The position numbers and the translations under genes are program-made. This document shows, in pieces, positions 1-11,499 of a stretch of DNA of 64,000 nucleotides. Within the stretch, counting starts at the first letter, position 1. The number at the start of each line of letters is the position of its first letter. Origin of the DNA: Pteria penguin (taxonomy: Eukaryota; Mollusca; Bivalvia; Pterioida; Pteriidae); assembly GCA_035048485.1 (NCBI GenBank), contig CM068582.1, forward strand, positions 15,976,001 to 16,040,000, written 5' to 3'. The notes under the pieces were generated by a model. The model made no database searches. It saw only the letters and a list, made by a program, of their open reading frames with translations, and was not told the DNA's origin.

Positions 1-145
1 TGATGGTAAGTTGACATACAAGAAACCACTCTGGTTTACTGGTTAACGAGTCCAAACTTTCCAGATGCCGTGACAACAGTATAAAAGACCACACAAAATC
101 AATTTAACAAATATAACCTTCTTTCATGCGTGTTTATACACTCAC

Positions 146-3100
146 CTCCTTTCTGTATAGGACATTGGATAGCCTTCCATATCCGCTTGATATGTACCTC
201 GCAGGATATATCCGCGGAAAAAGTGAACACGGGTAGGAGAGCTCCCCGAACTCCATGGTCAATCGTCAGGATACCATGGTCGAATTGGACTGCTACGATT
301 CAAAAGCATATTCATGTATGTAGTCGAGAACGTAAGAAGAGGGGTTTTTAATTCAAATAGACCCATACAATACCACCTATGAAATCGAACAAGTGATTAT
401 CTTACCTTCACCTTGATTGTAACTCATCCCTGACAGGCATATGAAGAGACAGACAAAAAGACAGTTTGATAGATACAGATTGATTATTTATACTTAAACT
501 TCGGGAAAAACTTTTAATCACTAATTCAAATTTTCTTTCTTTATATCCAATGCTGTAATCATTCATATTGATTAATCCATTTCTCATTAACATAAGTGTT
601 TTCAAACTACATGTAAATACAGTATAATGAGTCGACGAAGAAGTAAGCCAAGGCAATCGTCCCTTTCGAATTTGGCATTTGAATATATATCTTTATTCTA
701 GTGAAAGCACCACTCCTTGAACATGGGTCTTACATCGAGAGGTTTTATTTTAGTTGGAGCACTCGTCATGCGCAGATACAGAGGGGGGGGGGGGGCGGCT
801 GGAATTCGAAAATTTTACCAAAAAAAAAGGTAATATTTGGGCATTTTTGGGGTTGGACCCCCCTCGTCTAAGAGAAAAATTTACCTTTTTTGGTTGGACC
901 CCCTCTGACAAAAATTTCTGGATCCGCGCATGCTCGTTCTTGCTATCTTGGAAGATATTGAGAACATTAATTCTAGAGACAGCGCTAGTCAGAGCCGGAC
1001 TCTAGAACGAGGAGTTTAACCGCACAGAAAAAGCGGTACTCTTTGAATCTTGCTCCAGATTTGGGACTTTTATTTTTGAAAGAACAACACCCTTGGATGC
1101 TGCTTTACCTGGAGGGTTTTTATTCCAGATTCCCCATCACTCTTTACGTTGGCCTTAAAATAAGGAGTTTCACGAAATAGTGCCAGAGTTTGTTAACATA
1201 GCAACATTTGGCCGGACGTTAGGAAGTGAATTCTAGAGGATTTTTATGCTGAGCTAAACGTTAGAGTCAGACTTTGATGTTTCTTAGCACTTATACATTG
1301 ATAATTCAATATTATATGACATGACTTACGTGTTACAAGCTTGAATTCCAATTTAAGATATCCTTGTGGGTCAAGAACAATTGGACTCCACTTAAACATC
1401 AGTTTTGAGGATGGAGGACCTGTGAAAAATCGGCCATAGAATTACTTTCAAGAACAATTTTCTTATATCCTGGCAGTTTTATAATATTGATACAATAATA
1501 TATATTATTATATATAATATATATTATTGTATCAATAATATATATCAATAATATATATTTATTCATTATTCGCTAAATATGACATCTGGAGCAGTAGCAT
1601 GCCATGAGTATAATTTCATTCACATACATGTATATGTATTATTTTTTGTAAAGAAATGTATGAGTATAGCGTTTATATGAATCGAAATTTGTTCTTGTAC
1701 TTGAAAGTCCAATTATGCTTTTACAGTAAAGGTGTTTCACAGGAGAAGATAGCGAATGCAGAAGAAAAAAGGGGGAGAGGGTGGGTAGATCTAATATAAA
1801 ACATCTTATCTCCGCTGAATCCAAGCAAAATGGATTATAACCCCCCCCCCCTTCCTCCTTTCCGCACAAAAAAACTCATGAATTGCTTCTTACTTCTACA
1901 TATATATGCTATATTTTGAAAATGCTTTCTATGAATTCGAAACTTTTTGTTGTGTTTTGATTCTACCTTTTTACCTTCATGTTTATGTATCTATACACTG
2001 CAGAAACATGCGTACATGGAATTTCTCTTGGAAAGATACATATGTATACAATATTATTATAAAACCTTTTTTTCAGCTGGTAGTCTAACCGAATCTGAAG
2101 TTCCATAGATCAATACACGGATATTTTAAATTCTTGTAAGAAAGTTTTGTTTTCATTTTTAGAAAAATTTTGATTTTCATTTAATTGTTTGGAAATATCA
2201 AATAAAATACAAAATATGTCCTCTACTTCAAAGAAAGTGTTGTATTGAATAACAATTAAAATATGTTTTCATCAATTCAAGATACAGTCAGCATTATAAT
2301 GTGCATAAAATGCCGTTAGAATTAAACTTCAAAGAATTTTAACACAAAGTAAGAGCCTATATCAGAATTTTAATAAGAGATAAGCGCCGAAATCAGAATT
2401 TTAATGGAAGGTCAGCGTCTAAAATCAGAATCTTAACGGAAGGTCAGCGCCTAATTAACAAATTTTAACGGAAAGTCAGCGCCTAAGTAAAAATTTTAAC
2501 GGAAGGTCAGCACCTAAATCAGAATTGCAACCAAAGGTCGGCGCCAAAATCAGAATTTTAACGGAAGGTAAGCGCCGGAATCTGAATTTTAACGGAAGGT
2601 CAGCGTCTGAATGGAAATTTTAACGGAAGGTCAGAGCCTAAATTAGAAATTTAACAGAAGATAAGCACCAAAATCAGAATTTTAACGGAAGGTCGGCGCG
2701 AAAATCAGAATTTTAACAAAAGGTTAGCGCCTAAATCAAAATTTAACGAAAGGTCAGCGCCGAAATCACAATTTTTTTTACGGAAGGTCAATGCCTTAAT
2801 TAGAAATTTAACAGAAGATGAGCGCCGAAATCTGACTTTTGATAAAAGATCAACGCCTAAATGAGAATTTTAACGGAAGGTCCTTAATTAGAATTTTAAC
2901 GGAAGAACAGCACCGAAATCAGAAATCCAACAGAAGATAAGCACCAAAAATCAGAATTTTAACAGATGGCAAGCACCTAAAGTAGAATTTTAACGGAATG
3001 TTTTCACCGAAATCAGAATTTTAACGGAAGGTAAGTGCCTAAATTAGGCATTTTAACGGAATGTCAGCGCCGAAATCAGAATTTTAACAGAGGGTAAGCG

Positions 3101-4539
3101 CCGAATTCAGAATTTTAACGGAACGTAAGCAGCTAAATCAGAATTTTAACAGAAGATAAGCGCCTAAATCAAACTTTTAACGGAAAGTCAGCGCTGAAAT
3201 CAGAATTTTAACAAAGGTTAGCGCCTTAATCAGAATTTTAACGGATGGTCATCGCCTTAATCAGAATTTCAATGGAATGTCAGCGCCTTAATTAGAATTT
3301 TAACGGAAGGTCAGAACCTTAATTAGAATTTTTACTTAAGGTCAGCACTTAAATCAGAAATTTAACGGAAAGTCAGTGCCTAAATCAGAATTTTAACAGA
3401 AGATCAGCGCCTGAATCAGAATTTTAACGGATGGTCAGCTTTTTAATTAGAATTTAAACGGAAGGTCAGCACCGAAATCAGAAATCCAACAGAAGATAAG
3501 GACCATTATCAGAATTTTAACAGATGGTAAGCGCCTAAATCAGAATTTCGACAAACATCTTACCACAATTTGTACCGTTTCCCCACTCATCATTTACAAG
3601 ATCATCAGTTTTAAAGTTATCGATGTCCTCATGATATCCATTTGACGGATCTGGCGTGGTATACCCGTCCAGGTCATCCTGTTGTACGCTGTCTTTGACT
3701 TCTTTGTTATACTTATCAGTCGGACCTGGTGTTGTATACGCGTCCAGGTCATCCTGTTGTAAGCTGTCGTTGACTTCTTTGTTATACTTATCAGTCGGAC
3801 CTGGTGTTGTATACCCGTCCATGTCATCCTGTTGTAAGCTGTCGTTGACTTTTTTGTTATACTTATCAGTCGGACCTGGTGTTGTATACCCGTCCAGGTC
3901 ATCCTGTTGTAAGCTGTCTTTGACTTCTTCGTTATACTTATCAGTCGGACCTGGTGTTGTATACCCGTCCAGGTCATCCTGTTGTAAGCTGTCGTTGACT
4001 TCTTTGTTATACTTATCAGTCGGACCTGGTGTTGTATACCCGTCCAGATCACCCTGTTGTAAGCTGTCTTTGACTTCTTTGTTATACTTATCAGTCGGAC
4101 CTGGTGTTGTATACCCGTCCAGATCATCCTGTTGTAAGCTGTCGTTGACTTCTTTGTTATACTTATCAGTCGGACCTGGTGTTGTATACCCGTCCAGATC
4201 ACCCTGTTGTAAGCTGTCTTTGACTTCTTTGTTATACTTATCAGTCGGACCTGGTGTTGTATACCCGTCCAGATCACCCTGTTGTAAGCTGTCTTTGACT
4301 TCTTTGGTATACTTATCAGTCGGATCTGGCGTTGAATGCTCATCCAGGTCATCCTGTTGTAAAATGTCGTTGTTTTCATTATTGGATAATCTATGATACG
4401 AGTCATGTGCTTGTTCCACATATATAACATTTCGATTTTTTGAGTAATTTTCCTGGGCATATCCAAATGCAAACAGTATATAGAAAGAAGTACAGACCAC
4501 AAGAAGCCATGCTGGGCTGGTATCCTTTGCAGAAGCCAT
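146..4539 (-). CDS. Secreted acidic protein with ten 25-residue repeats (5' part, three exons, continues beyond left edge)
   Basis: I reconstruct exons 4539-3564, 429-406 and 289-146, all joined in phase 1, with donors GTAAGA, GTAAG and GTGAGT and AG acceptors behind pyrimidine tracts. The start is the ATG at 4539 (context AAAATGG); a longer frame begins upstream but contains a splice acceptor near 4593, so the ATG exon probably has a spliced 5' leader. Residues 1-27 form a signal peptide (hydrophobic LLVVCTSFYILFAF, likely cut after GYA). Residues about 54-303 are ten 25-aa repeats, consensus DSLQQ(D/G)DLDGY, TTPGPTDKYNKEV(K/N). They are acidic, Thr/Pro/Tyr-rich and cysteine-free. The first and last units are divergent. 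The first cysteine follows (NGTNC), then micro-exon GMSYNQGE, then a hydrophobic/Cys exon (SADISCEVHIKR, IQCPIQKG). I do not recognise a family; shell-matrix, mucus or adhesive proteins have such architecture, but that is only an analogy. The gene is incomplete at its 3' end. Confidence 0.72.
767..932. mobile_element. MITE with CATGCGCGGA-type terminal inverted repeats, copy 1
   Basis: Starts CATGCGCAGAT and ends ATCCGCGCATG, so about 10-bp inverted termini. The body carries a G run and 'ttggacccccctcgtc' twice-related motifs. CTCGT lies on both sides of the element and may be a target duplication. A nearly identical copy lies at 17455-17635. Confidence 0.7.
1485..1537. repeat. Perfect AT palindrome, 23-bp arms
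   Basis: Arms 1485-1507 and 1515-1537 are exact inverted copies separated by ttatata. Partial copies of the arm follow to about 1560. Confidence 0.85.
2325..3550. repeat. 31-bp minisatellite filling the 3' end of intron 1 sequence of the repeat-protein gene
   Basis: About forty degenerate copies of a roughly 31-bp unit (core 'cagaattttaacggaagg' followed by 'tcagcgcctaaat') run without interruption up to the splice donor at 3563. It is non-coding in all frames and lies within the first intron of the minus-strand gene. Confidence 0.88.
3636..4385 (-). repeat. 75-bp coding tandem repeat, ten units
   Basis: Ten units with an exact 75-bp period (for example 'cggacctggt' at 3721, 3796 and 3871) code the 25-aa repeats of the secreted protein. 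Internal units differ at only a few bases, while the outer units are more diverged, the usual pattern of unequal exchange or gene conversion. Alternating D/G and K/N variants in units 3-6 suggest duplication of a two-unit block. Confidence 0.9.
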
Positions 4540-4864
4540 TTTGATACATTGATCGATGTGCTTGGGAAGTCTTGATAAACACAGGTACACCTAAAATAAA
4601 TTTGTTCCTTTTAACTTCCTCTTTCTGTCGATGAGCTTGGTTTATCAAGCACAAGTGAAAAATATAAATGCGACCTATATGCATAACAGGTATTTGAAAG
4701 AAGTTTAAAGCTAAATCTTAAAAATATAACAAAATATTACTTAATCTGGCAGTCCGTAGTTAATTTTGTCATTTTTGATTTTACAAAGATACCATAATGA
4801 AACAAAAATGTTTACTTCTGAATTCACTTGTATCTCGCATGGGCGGATCGGACTGGGCTGGGCG

Positions 4865-5505
4865 TCTGCCACATCTGTATAATGCCATATTCTTATTATG
4901 CCATATTTTTATAATACCACATCCTTATAACCCCACATCCTTAAAGTGCCACATCCTTATAATACCACATCCTTATACCGGTAATGCCACATCCTTATAA
5001 TGCTACATCCTTAAAAGTCTATATCCTTATAATGCCACATCCTTAAAAAGCCACATCCTTATAATGCCACATCCTACGCCACATCCTTATAATGCCACTT
5101 TCTTATAATGTCACATCCTTATAATGTCACATCCTTAAAACACCACATCTTTATACTGTTTAATCTTTTGTATACCACATCCTTTTAATGCCGCATCCTT
5201 GTAACGCCACATCCTTATAATATAACATCCTTATAATATCACATCCTGATAATGATACATCCTTAAAAAGACACATCCTTATAATGATACATCTTTATAT
5301 TGCCACACCCTTATAATGTCACATCCTTAAAACGCCTCATCCTAATAAGGCCACATCCTTAAAAAACCAAATCTTAATAACGCAACATATTTATTATGCC
5401 ACATCCTTATAATTCCAAATATTTATAATGCCAAATCCTTGTCAGGCGACATCCTTACAATGCCACGTCCTTAAAACGCCACATTATAATAATGCCACAT
5501 CCTTA
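4865..5505. repeat. 16-bp minisatellite (ccttataatgccacat)
   Basis: About forty degenerate copies of a 16-bp unit occupy the region upstream of the minus-strand repeat-protein gene. No coding frame survives. Confidence 0.88.
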
Positions 5506-5794
5506 AAATGCTCAAATCATTTGTTGTTTACGTGGCCCTAACAGTTGCCAAACAATGTTGTTTAAGTTGTTTACATATTACTGCGACCATGTGGGTTTTA
5601 AGCTGCATTGCAGAAGAGAAAGAAGGTATGAAGGAGTGGTGTTGGGTTACCCAAGTTTTTGCCCAAAAGTTTCTAAAAGATAACGTTGTTTGTTTGTATA
5701 CAAGATGTCACGTGTTCTTTTAAAGCAAATTCCAAAAACAGAAGGAAAGTGAGGCCCCACGAGATAACCGGACTATAACAATTATCATCATAAA

Positions 5795-6058
5795 AGAAAT
5801 TACGTGCTCGGCTCCTGACCGAGAGGTCCTGGGTTCGACTCCCGCCCTGAGCGCACCGGTGTTCTGTCTTTCGGATGAGACAATAAAAACCGAGGACCCG
5901 TGTTACGATAGGCGTGACACATAAAAGATCCTTCACTGCTTCGGTTTGGTTCGTTGCAAAGGTAGAAATTTCTATGTAATGCATTAGGCAGATGCCGTTA
6001 CCATATACGTGAAATAATCGTGGAGTAACGTGAAACAATATTCAATCAATCAATCAAT
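5795..6058 (+). mobile_element. tRNA-derived SINE, copy 1
   Basis: Head resembles a tRNA 3' half with a B box (GGTTCGACTCCC). The body has 'tttcggatgagac' and 'agatccttcactgcttcgg'; the tail is (caat)n. The same body recurs at six other places in the window. It is not a functional tRNA because no acceptor or anticodon arms fold together. Confidence 0.8.
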
Positions 6059-6159
6059 GATTCGTGTTTTATTTCATATTGCGGTAGTTGCATTATGCAT
6101 CTGTCTAATAAGATGCACAGGATTTTAGACATACGTAATGGATACACAAGAGACAGTAT

Positions 6160-6323
6160 GCAGTTATTTCATGGCTACCTGGGAAACAGTCAAACTATTG
6201 TCCTGAGGTAGTGAGAAAGACCGAGGTAGTGGGAAAGACCGAGTTAGTGAGAATGACAGAGGTAGTGAGAAAGACCGAGGGACAATAGTTTGACTGGTTC
6301 CCAAGTAGCCATGAAGTAACTGT
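6160..6323. mobile_element. Foldback element with 44-bp arms around four 18-bp repeats
   Basis: Left arm 6160-6203 and right arm 6280-6323 are inverted copies with few mismatches (arm core CAGTCAAACTATTGTCC). The 76-bp loop is almost exactly four copies of an 18-bp unit, gaggtagtgagaaagacc. No coding capacity. Confidence 0.82.
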
Positions 6324-6537
6324 TTTATTACCTAATCGGGTCGCTATAACGTTTTTTTTTTCCACGAGACGCTTTACAGTGGGCAACAGTACGTCACGTG
6401 ACCGACCTCACAGTTTTTACTGTTTAATAATTACAGAAAAGTCTATTAAAATGCGGAAACAGTCAAAATGATGAATTACAAGTTATATAGATGATTAAGT
6501 AATAATGAGAAATGTCTTATATTTGCCACATCTACAG

Positions 6538-6640
6538 TGACCTCAGATTTTACTGTCTCATCCGAAAGACGAGATATCGACCAGTCAACTGCCGATCTCG
6601 AACCGAGGACCTAAAGATTGTGCCACGCCAGCTCCATTTA
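6538..6640 (-). mobile_element. tRNA-derived SINE fragment, copy 2
   Basis: Reverse complement reads B-box-like GGTTCGAGATC followed by 'cgtctttcggatgagac', matching the head and early body of the SINE family at 5795. Truncated before the 3' half. Confidence 0.6.
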
Positions 6641-7599
6641 TATCAAAGATGAAGTAGGCATTAAATAAGAAAAGGAGTGTGTCCACCCCTCTGGATCCAC
6701 GCATGCACATATACCATGAGGGGAGATCATCACAGGGATACTTATGTTCACTCTTCTATTAGATTTTTAGATTTGAGCCTAAAATGAGCTACTTTAGAGT
6801 TGGTACCACGTGTTCCATATATTTCGTTGTAGGATATCAAATAAATTATTTTGTTGCTTTTCTATTGTTAGTTATTTTTGTCAGGTAATGACAGATTGAT
6901 TTTTGCTTGTTTGCTTTTATGGGTTTTTTTTTTGTGTTTTTGGTTTTGCTTATATATATAAATATATATAAATATAAATATAATTTGGGGGGGGGGGTTG
7001 TTGGCTTAAATCAGTGCTGTTATTTTATCTTAACTACGGAAATCCCCTTGTTTTGAGGAATTAATAAATATATTGTAATTCACTTAAGTGACCACAAATT
7101 CTCATGTTATTCTGTTTTCCAAAAACATCTCAAGAAAAAACACATGACTATATAACAGATGCAATACAGGGGCAGAGTTGGAATTATTTGCATCTGGGAC
7201 TATATATTTGGGTTTTTTCATACTTTTCAATTGAGAGATTTCCATTATATGCACATCCACTTGTTTAAACTCTGACGGGAACAATGCTGTCTTAGCTAGC
7301 ATTGTCCCTACAAACTGCTGCGCGTGACCAAAAATCCTGCGTAGCTGCCGAGTCATTTTTCCTTTTACCTATGAAAAGAATTAAAAAAAAATTCAAAATT
7401 ACATATCTACTGTGCATAGAGGACATACCTGTACTTTGCAAGCAGTTATGGTATTCAGGTGCAGAGCCACGGTTTGGGTGGTGGTGGTGGGGGGGGGGGG
7501 GGGGAGAAGGGGGGGGGCTGGGTGATGTCAAGACTGATTATATTACATGTATAAAGAAAACTATGCTTATCTTGATGTCTTTTGTTTTATAATATGTAA

Positions 7600-7900
7600 T
7601 TTTTAATCTAGTCCCCTGCTCGGAAATTTCGCCAAGACATAACACAATTTCTAGATCCGCGCCCGCATAATATGACGTAATTTAAAGAAAACATTTAAAG
7701 GAAGCCTCTCTCTGACCCAGATTTGATTCGTTTTCGTAAATACAATGCATTATGCACAGAACCCATATTGCACAAAAGGGTCGATAAGGTAAGATTCAAC
7801 TTGGGATTCGTTTTCGTAAATACAATACATTATGCACAGAACTCATATTGCACAAAAGGGTCGATAAGGTAAGATTCAACTGGGGATCAGCTATGGGATT
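7600..7900. repeat. Dispersed repeat family 1, copy a, with an 80-bp internal tandem duplication
   Basis: Contains 'ccgcgcccgcataatatg' and 'cgataaggtaagattcaac', shared with 8940-9240, 20940-21250 and 53400-53700. Here the block from 'gattcgttttcg' is duplicated in tandem with an 80-bp period (7725 and 7805). A G run (about 7486-7516) precedes it. Confidence 0.7.
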
Positions 7901-8394
7901 AAGAACAATTTTGGTACGAGAGAAGTTCACCATGAGTGTTGTTGTTTAGGCCACATCTTTTCGGGGTCCGGCGCCATAAACCGAGAATATACTTAAGTCA
8001 TAATTTCATATTCTTCTGGTCATCAATGAATTAATAAATGGGATTTGGATTTTTTTTTTTATAGTTTTATTCTATTTATAAATAGAATTAAACCATTCTA
8101 CATTAGAATTTATCTGAACGTTAGATAATGGAATAAATTAAATGAAATATTTGACTTAGATATATTCTCAGTTTATGGCACCGGACCCAGAGTTAGTAAA
8201 TTAAATGGTTAAACAGTCGTTAATTTAGAAACATTTTTGGGGTGAAAAGGGGGGGGGGGGGTATTATAACTTAAACTTAAATCATTGCTTTAGATTTAAC
8301 CTTAACTTCGGAAATCCCCTAGTTTTGATGAAGTGATTTATATATATTCTATCTTAAGTGATCATTTTGTCATATGGTCATGTTATTCTATAAA

Positions 8395-8862
8395 TAAGTA
8401 AGTAAGTAAGTAATTTATTTATTTATTATAGTGACATATGACATTTCGGATCATAATCAATTTTCTATAAATAGATTGTATAAATCACCCGACCCAGAGA
8501 ACCTATACAGTATGCCGCTTGAAATTCTGGATAAAGTTACGAGTTTCGCATGGTGGAAATGTTTTAGTAAATTATATTTTATGAAGATTGTCTGATTTTA
8601 TGTGCTTTGTTGATAAAATATTCTGCTTTCGTTATAAGATAATTAAACAGAGAGTTGTCAGGATTGCTTCGCGGAAAAAGATAATCCCTATGGCTTCGTA
8701 TAAAGAACATTTCAAGAGAAAGTGTTTTTCGTCCTCTACATCCCCGCTGTCGCAGAGAGTACACGTCTTTCATCAGGGCCCTTGCCAAAATATCGCCCAG
8801 TTTCTATTCTAAGTGGTAAAACACCACACCGGAACTTCGCGAAAGTGGACCTGACGAGTTTA
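8395..8862 (-). pseudogene. LINE 3' fragment (C-terminal zinc-knuckle region, frameshifted)
   Basis: On the minus strand one frame reads STFAKFRCGVLPLRIETGRY then FGKGPDERR. After a 1-nt shift it continues CTLCDSGDVEDEKHFLLKCS, the C-x2-C...H...C knuckle typical of non-LTR retrotransposon C-termini. A further shifted piece reads FNYLITKAEYFINKAHK. The element ends in a (ttac)n tail at 8395-8415, as expected for a LINE 3' end. 5'-truncated at about 8862. Confidence 0.7.
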
Positions 8863-8889
8863 AGAAATAATGACAGCCGGGGTTAAGGA

Positions 8890-9250
8890 CTGTGGGGTGG
8901 GGTGGAAGGGGGGGGGGGTGCCAATGCTCATTATCGCATTCGGCAAAAAAGCCAAACTTTTCTTGATACCTTTTGTTTTATATAGGTGTATTTTTTAATC
9001 TAGAGCCCTGCTCGACAATTTAGCCAAGATGGACCCTCTGACAACACAATGTCTATATCCGCGCCTGCATAATATGACGTAATTTAGATAAAACATTAAA
9101 GGTAGCGTCTGTCACTGATTTGAATCGTTTGCGTAAAACGAGTCTACAATGTTTTAAACAATGCATTTTACATAGAGCTCATATTGCAAAAAGAGACCGA
9201 TAAGGTAAGATTCAGCTAGTTATAGTATACTATAGTCGTGTTGGATGCTG
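8890..9250. repeat. Dispersed repeat family 1, copy b
   Basis: Starts with a G run (8908-8920), then 'ctagagccctgctcgacaat', 'ccgcgcctgcataatatg' and 'accgataaggtaagattc', colinear with 20940-21250. No coding frame. Confidence 0.68.
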
Positions 9251-9269
9251 GGGGAGAGGCAGTCATATT

Positions 9270-10050
9270 TATACTGAAATTTTACCGGTAACAAAATGAG
9301 ATAAGGAAAGAAGGGTCTATAGCTATATGAAGCTTTTAACTTGAATTGTACAATGGAAGTAAGTCCATAAGTGCTCAAACTATGTCCAATTGTGAAACTA
9401 GATGCTAAGGAATTTATATATTTTCAATGTACCTTTAATGTGTCGTCAAATACATTTTTACATACTTTTTTTCTGGGTTCTATTTAAGAGCCCAGGTACC
9501 CGTTTAATATAGAATTTAAGATAATAGTAAATATTCGGCTACACACATGTTATAGTTATTTGTAAAATGATAGATTTTTCTTTTGGGATTTGTTAACATT
9601 CGAAATTTGCTTTTTCGGATATCCAAGTAAACATATTTCATCTTAGTATCTTTTATATTAAAAGAACTGAAGCCCTTTTCGAAAAAAAAAAATATATACC
9701 AAGATTGACCCATATCAACAAAATTTGTACATCCGCATCCACATAACAAATTACAATGTGATAAATTAAAAAACAAAAACAAAAAAAAATCCAATCCTTA
9801 GTACATATACGTTATGATCATTAGCAAAAAACATGTTCAGGGAGCGAATCCAAGTTTTGCTGCTACATAATTTCTTTTTGTCACATTTAGTTTACATTCA
9901 ATTTATGTTACCAGCTTTGGTTTATGTTATGTCAGAAATTGTATGTTTTTGTGTGTATATTTTATACAGTAATATTTATTACCTACATGTTTTTAATAGC
10001 GTCTTTTGTGCTGTTGTCACGTAGATGTTACTTGTACTTTGTATGTCTGT
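9270..10050. other. Featureless AT-rich stretch
   Basis: No plausible exon, inverted repeat or recognised repeat was found on either strand. Confidence 0.4.
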
Positions 10051-10900
10051 GTGTATGTATATGTTATATAAAGTAAAAAAAAAAATGCAGCAAGGAGGAT
10101 GGAGTCAGGCGTGGCGTCTGGGGACCGCTGTTGACCCCCAGCAGATCCAGGGCGGAGTTCCTGTAATATGGCGGTTTTAGGGCCTATAGGCCGCTCAATT
10201 TTAATGTTCAAATTCAGTACTTCAGCCACCGTTTTCTGTTTTTGGTAAGGGGAACGTCCTAGCCGCCCTCACCCCTCCCACCAAATCCGCCACTGGTGCT
10301 AGCCTGAATTTTAGTCGTTTTCGAAAAATGAGTTCACGTTTGTTTTTTTTTTCTTCTTTTAACGGCGACAGGTTATCAGTAGAGGGCATATCGCACAAAA
10401 AAGCAGATAATGTAACATTAGACGTGTGATATAGTCGCAAAAGGTAAATGTTTTACATGAAACTTTTTTTCAATAATCTTTAAATATACAGTGTAAATAC
10501 ATATGCATGCTGTCCTAATAATATTAATACTGCTTTGTATAATGAAAGATGTCGGATGAATCGAAGACCTTACTTGGTATTTTTGTCATTTTGGGATTAC
10601 CATCAATTGAGTGTTAATTCGACTTGCATTAAGAGCAAAATACATTTTCAAGGGAAGGGGTTTAACTGACTTGGGAGCAACCACTTGGGTTTTTATGGGG
10701 AGGGGGAGTGGAAAATTTTGCAAAAAAAAACCCGTCTGACAATATACGTACGTTAAACTTCATGGATAAGTAGCAAAAAAAAAAAAAAAAATAATAATAA
10801 TTCGGCTCTGCATATTATCAAACTAAAATTTCCGGCTCTAAAAATAGGCAAAAAAATTTTTCCGGCTTACAAATCTTCCGGGCTATCCAGGCCGATACCA
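10050..10900. repeat. Dispersed repeat family 2, copy a
   Basis: Contains 'cagatccagggcggagtt', 'aatatggcggttttaggg', 'aaatccgccactgg', then 'gagcaaccacttg' and 'ttccggctc' motifs in the same order as at 27540-28670. Shares the 'cagataaggtaa' core with family 1, so the two are related. Confidence 0.66.
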
Positions 10901-11159
10901 ATCCGTCACATGTTATTGGATGTTTGATTTAATCATTCAATGACAATAATCACTGTAATGTATTAAACACGTAACACATTTTAAATCTTGAAGTATACAT
11001 ACATCCTGTGAAGTCTAAGGGTTTCATTCCTTCGCTCGTCCATCATGATGAGCGTAAGAAGGAGTGAGGAGACCATGGGTTTCACACGACGGTATATCTA
11101 GAGTATATCCATATTTTAACACCACTTTATTACATATGAAAATTGAATCAATAGTTTAT

Positions 11160-11495
11160 ATAGAAAGTTTCCGGGCTGATATAGAGCCATAAATGCCCGC
11201 AAAACTTCATATCAGCCCGGGGACTATTTCCATTTATGTGACGTCATACTTATATTTGACGTCATACCGTACGCAAACAAACATGGCGGACAGTACTATT
11301 AAAGAAATTACTTCGATTTATAGAATTAAATGAAGATGGACGGTGATATATGTAATAAAAAGGTTATTGACTGAGTACGACGAAATATGATCGCCGTCGG
11401 TCTTTGAGCGTATGCGGCCCTCGCAAACTCGGGCCGCTTTACCGCTCAAAGGCCTCGGGCAGTCATATTTCGTCGTATTCAGTCAATAACCTATA
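11160..11495. repeat. Two adjacent inverted repeats (foldback/MITE-like)
   Basis: A 12-bp arm pair CCGGGCTGATAT / ATATCAGCCCGG lies at about 11170-11220. A larger imperfect pair runs 11366-11430 against 11432-11492 (arms begin AGGTTATTGACTGA, then CGACGAAATATGA). The GC-rich centre holds 'gcggccc...gggccgc'. Confidence 0.75.
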
Positions 11496-11499
11496 AGTA

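Larger units (their letters stand above)
430..2324 (-). other. Remainder of intron 1 of the repeat-protein gene
   Basis: AT-rich, no supported exon on either strand. It contains a MITE (767-932), an AT palindrome (1485-1537) and a C run near 1840-1850. The region 933-1480 shows no recognisable structure. Confidence 0.5.

Noticed and set aside
754..1005. Frames over the two MITE copies (FWAFLGLDPPRLREKF-type peptide at both sites)
   Set aside because: The shared peptide is the translation of a MITE body, not a gene family.
1639..1869. 76-codon minus-strand frame beginning in a C run
   Set aside because: Composition driven by the homopolymer and AT-rich DNA; lies in the intron of the repeat-protein gene and does not fit its phases.
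3594..4502. Long alternative open frames on both strands across the 75-bp array (about 300 and 246 codons)
   Set aside because: They exist only because a 75-bp period keeps all frames open; only the frame with the signal peptide and spliceable 3' exons is supported.
4865..5505. Short-unit array considered as a CRISPR-like array
   Set aside because: Units are contiguous 16-mers with no unique spacers, in an animal genome.
7102..7356. 84-codon minus-strand frame
   Set aside because: No recognisable domain, no splice or poly(A) context, and embedded in repeat DNA.
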